A stretch of 64,000 nucleotides of DNA, from NCBI GenBank assembly GCA_002868945.1, contig PKTX01000028.1:1-64000 (forward strand). The letters run 5' to 3'. Under the pieces are notes generated by a model. It worked only from the letters and a program-made list of their open reading frames with translations, had not been told where the DNA came from and did not search any database. The DNA comes from Desulfobulbaceae bacterium (GTDB lineage Bacteria > Desulfobacterota > Desulfobulbia > Desulfobulbales > SURF-16). The position numbers and the translations under genes are program-made. This document shows positions 62,044 through 64,000 of the stretch, piece after piece; position 1 is the stretch's first letter; each line of letters begins with the position of its first letter.

Positions 62044-62250
62044 TTCTTCTCCTTGGATGGTGTGGCAAAAAACTCCTTTTCTCCGGCGTCGTGGCGGCAT
62101 ATCGGGTCCTGGAGCGTATCACATATAGGCTGCCGCGGCCTCGGCACTCCCCCGCCTTGCCGGCCTCGCCCTTGTTCGCGCACCTGGACGCGCAACGTTT
62201 TCACAGAACCATGGCAAGCGCTGCCATGGACTTTTTCCGAGTCCATCAGC

Positions 62251-62417
62251 CTAAGAGTCTGTCGGGCTTAGACATAAATCTACTGCAAATTCAAGAAATC
62301 GGTCCATATTCCCATGGCTTTTCGTTAAATAGCTCTGCTATTCGCCTCAAATCCATGGAAATCTGGACCGATTTCTTGAATTTTCGCTACGATTCTCTAA
62401 GTCCGACAGACTCCTGG
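62251..62417. repeat. Long imperfect palindrome
   Basis: The left arm (AGAGTCTGTCGGGCTTAG and on to TTCAAGAAATCGGTCCA, CCATGG) is mirrored by the right arm (CCATGG, TGGACCGATTTCTTGAA, CTAAGTCCGACAGACTC). The arms are about 65 bp each around a 30-bp centre with its own small hairpin (AATAGC-TCT-GCTATT). It sits in the divergent aminotransferase/YcbK region, which holds no gene. Confidence 0.85.
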
Positions 62418-62557
62418 GCACAACAGATTGCAACAATATCACCTCCTTAGGCTCATAACAACAAATTTACAAGGAGTTACGGCATTGACATTCTCCAGTT
62501 ACGCAGTAAATTATAAATGTTTTCCCAGACAAGAATAGTTCAGGTGGTGATATCCGC

Positions 62558-63157
62558 ATGTTTTTTGAGCACAGAGACGCCGGCGCGCCGGCGGCAGATA
62601 CCCGGCCCAGTCAGCTGGTTGAGCGGCGCCGCCTGCTCAAACTGGGCGCCCTGGCCACGGTGGGCACTCTGCTGCATCATCCCCTGGCCGTGCAGGCCGG
62701 TCGGCTCCTCGTGCCCAGCCGGCAGCTCACCCTCTTTAATACCCACACCGGTGAAAACCTGGCGACAGAGTACTACAGTGACGGCCGCTACTCAAGGGAG
62801 GCCCTGCAGGCGATCAACCATATCCTGCGGGATTTTCGCACCGGCGAGGTCAAGGATATTGATATCCAGCTGCTCGATTTGGTGCATGCCATCACCACCA
62901 GGATAAAGAGCGGCGCGCCGGTCCACATCATCTCCGGCTATCGTTCGCCGCAGACCAACCGCTCCCTGGCCCGGACAGGTAACGGCGTTGCCGGCCGCAG
63001 CCTGCACATGGACGGCATGGCCATGGACCTGCGCATTCCGGGCTGCGATCTGACCGCCCTGCACAAGGTGGCCCGGGCAATGGCTGCCGGTGGTGTGGGC
63101 TATTACGAAGAGTCAAACTTCATCCATGTCGACACCGGCCGCGTCCGCTTCTGGTAA
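62558..63157 (+). CDS. YcbK-like peptidase M15 / DUF882 protein (Tat-exported)
   Basis: 199 residues. Tat motif ERRRLLKLGALATVG is followed by a short hydrophobic stretch. The mature domain has QLLDLVHAI, VHIISGYRSPQTNRSL, GRSLHMDGMAMDLRIPG and NFIHVDTGRVRFW. The His/Asp/His zinc ligands of the M15A fold (SYRS, H-x-x-G-x-A-x-D, H-x-D) are complete. It should act on peptidoglycan in the periplasm. It is convergent with an L,D-transpeptidase, as in the ycbB-ycbK neighbourhood of E. coli though there both run one way. Confidence 0.9.
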   Translation: MFFEHRDAGAPAADTRPSQLVERRRLLKLGALATVGTLLHHPLAVQAGRLLVPSRQLTLFNTHTGENLATEYYSDGRYSREALQAINHILRDFRTGEVKDIDIQLLDLVHAITTRIKSGAPVHIISGYRSPQTNRSLARTGNGVAGRSLHMDGMAMDLRIPGCDLTALHKVARAMAAGGVGYYEESNFIHVDTGRVRFW

Positions 63158-63229
63158 TTCCTTGCCGGGGCCACTCTCCTCACCATTCGACCATATAGAC
63201 AAACGTGAAAAGGGGCAGCAGTCGTTTTT

Positions 63230-64000
63230 TCAACGGGCCGGCAAGGCTGCCCGGCCATCCAAGGCAGCGGCCAGCCTTTCATCCCTGCCGTAGATATCAC
63301 CCCGAAAATGCAAGGTACCGTCCTCGTCCATCCAGGCGGTTTGGTAGAGGATGTGGATGGGCACCTGCGCCGGCAGGGCCACATACTGCCGCCTGCCCTC
63401 CTCCATGGCGGCCATAACCCGCTGCCGGTTCCAACGGGGATCATCCTGCAGGAGGTAGGAGACCAGACCGACAACATCCTCCACCCGGATACAGCCCGAG
63501 CTGAAACCCCGGGCGTTTTTCTGAAAGAGCTCCTGGCGCGGTGTGTCGTGCAGGTAGACGGAAAACTTATTGGGAAAGAGGACCTTGACCCGGCCCAGGG
63601 CATTGCCCGGCCCCGGCTCCTGGCGCAGCCTGTACGGCACATTACCCGGTCTGAGCGCCTGCCACTCTATGGCAGCCGGGCTTACTTGCAGTTCGCCGGC
63701 GCTGCCCTTGGCAAAGACCTTTATGCCCTGCCGGGCCAGATAATCGGGATCAGCGACAACCTTGGGCGCCACATCCTCGACAATAATGCTTTCCGGCAGA
63801 TGCCAGTAGGGGTTAAAAACCAGATATTCGACCTGATCGCTGAACACAGGTGTACTGCGGTGCGGTGTTCCCACCACCACGCGCGACTGTAGGACCTGCC
63901 GGCCATCCTCAACAATCCTGAGGGTAAAATCAGCGATATTGACCAGGATATGACGTCTGCCAAAATCACGGGGCGCCCAACGCCAACGCTCCAGATTCGC
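63230..64000 (-). CDS. L,D-transpeptidase, YkuD-domain YcbB/LdtD type (partial at window edge)
   Basis: 257 codons of the C-terminal part are visible, in frame to base 64000 and continuing beyond. The YkuD domain begins near FGRRHILVNIADF, then VVVGTPHRSTPVF, FNPYWHLPESI, a YcbB-type inserted capping region, PNKFSVYLHDTP and SSGCIRVEDVVG with the catalytic Cys. The C-terminal tail includes IHILYQTAWMDEDGTLHFR. It forms 3-3 cross-links in peptidoglycan. The N-terminal peptidoglycan-binding part is off the window. It is convergent with the YcbK-like gene (72-bp gap). Confidence 0.92.
   Translation of the reverse strand, partial: ANLERWRWAPRDFGRRHILVNIADFTLRIVEDGRQVLQSRVVVGTPHRSTPVFSDQVEYLVFNPYWHLPESIIVEDVAPKVVADPDYLARQGIKVFAKGSAGELQVSPAAIEWQALRPGNVPYRLRQEPGPGNALGRVKVLFPNKFSVYLHDTPRQELFQKNARGFSSGCIRVEDVVGLVSYLLQDDPRWNRQRVMAAMEEGRRQYVALPAQVPIHILYQTAWMDEDGTLHFRGDIYGRDERLAAALDGRAALPAR

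Noticed and set aside
62251-62417. Palindrome as an ordinary terminator
   Set aside because: It lies upstream of two divergent genes, the arms are about 65 bp and no T run follows.

Overview
The window looks like a chromosomal segment of an anaerobic, GC-rich Desulfobacterota (Desulfobulbales-like) bacterium. This rests on gene content: a pyruvate:ferredoxin-oxidoreductase-type enzyme, flavoredoxin, rubrerythrin, a DsrE-like protein, CbbQ/CbbO-like proteins, a spirochaete/planctomycete/deltaproteobacterial-type EF-G and a selenocysteine peroxiredoxin. The genus cannot be fixed from sequence reading alone. No rRNA, tRNA, prophage, CRISPR array or intact insertion sequence was seen.

Layout. 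1-5.5 kb (minus strand): a DMT permease (partial), a eukaryotic-type HisA, a P-loop protein, a small membrane protein, EF-G and a SLOG-like protein. 5.6-9.3 kb: two Hsp20 chaperones behind one promoter and a large MscS-type channel. 9.7-18.2 kb (plus strand): an amino-acid dehydrogenase followed by a translationally coupled set of oxoacid:ferredoxin oxidoreductase subunits, an acyl-CoA synthetase and a Lon-like protease. 18.4-23 kb: a Mut7-C protein, a TPR-methyltransferase, SixA, flavoredoxin and an HTH/zinc-ribbon protein. 23-31.4 kb: a transglutaminase-ABC exporter operon, a DUF1499 lipoprotein, a histidine kinase, a DUF3108 protein and a broken lipoprotein. 31.9-38.2 kb: a MoxR ATPase and VWA protein, alanine dehydrogenase, the selenocysteine peroxiredoxin and a DsrE-like protein. 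38.2-43.3 kb: an iron alcohol dehydrogenase, a beta-hydroxyacid dehydrogenase, an HDOD protein and an MFS carrier. 43.6-50.1 kb: a Fur/PerR regulator, KatG, rubrerythrin, thioredoxin 2, a diguanylate cyclase and an HD-GYP protein. 50.1-64 kb: a ChaN-PDZ lipoprotein, a phosphodiesterase, a YbaN protein, pyruvate kinase, a spermidine-synthase-like protein, a second TPR-methyltransferase, a NapH/NapG-like polyferredoxin with a DUF362 protein, an aminotransferase, and a YcbK/LdtD pair at the right edge.

Three themes stand out. First, oxidative stress: near-palindromic Fur/PerR-type boxes precede fur/perR, katG, rubrerythrin and also the MoxR-VWA operon, whose box differs from that of katG by one base. 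The Sec-peroxiredoxin, with a UGA codon and a textbook bacterial SECIS hairpin, adds to this defence. Second, amino-acid/oxoacid/acyl-CoA conversion is encoded in one block at 9.7-18.2 kb. Third, the intergenic spaces are littered with a family of short non-autonomous mobile elements. Full copies are 102-217 bp, carry terminal inverted repeats and make 4-bp target duplications. One copy has replaced the 3' end of a gene. Three genes carry a disabling change (two frameshifts, one nonsense codon) that could be real decay or sequencing error.
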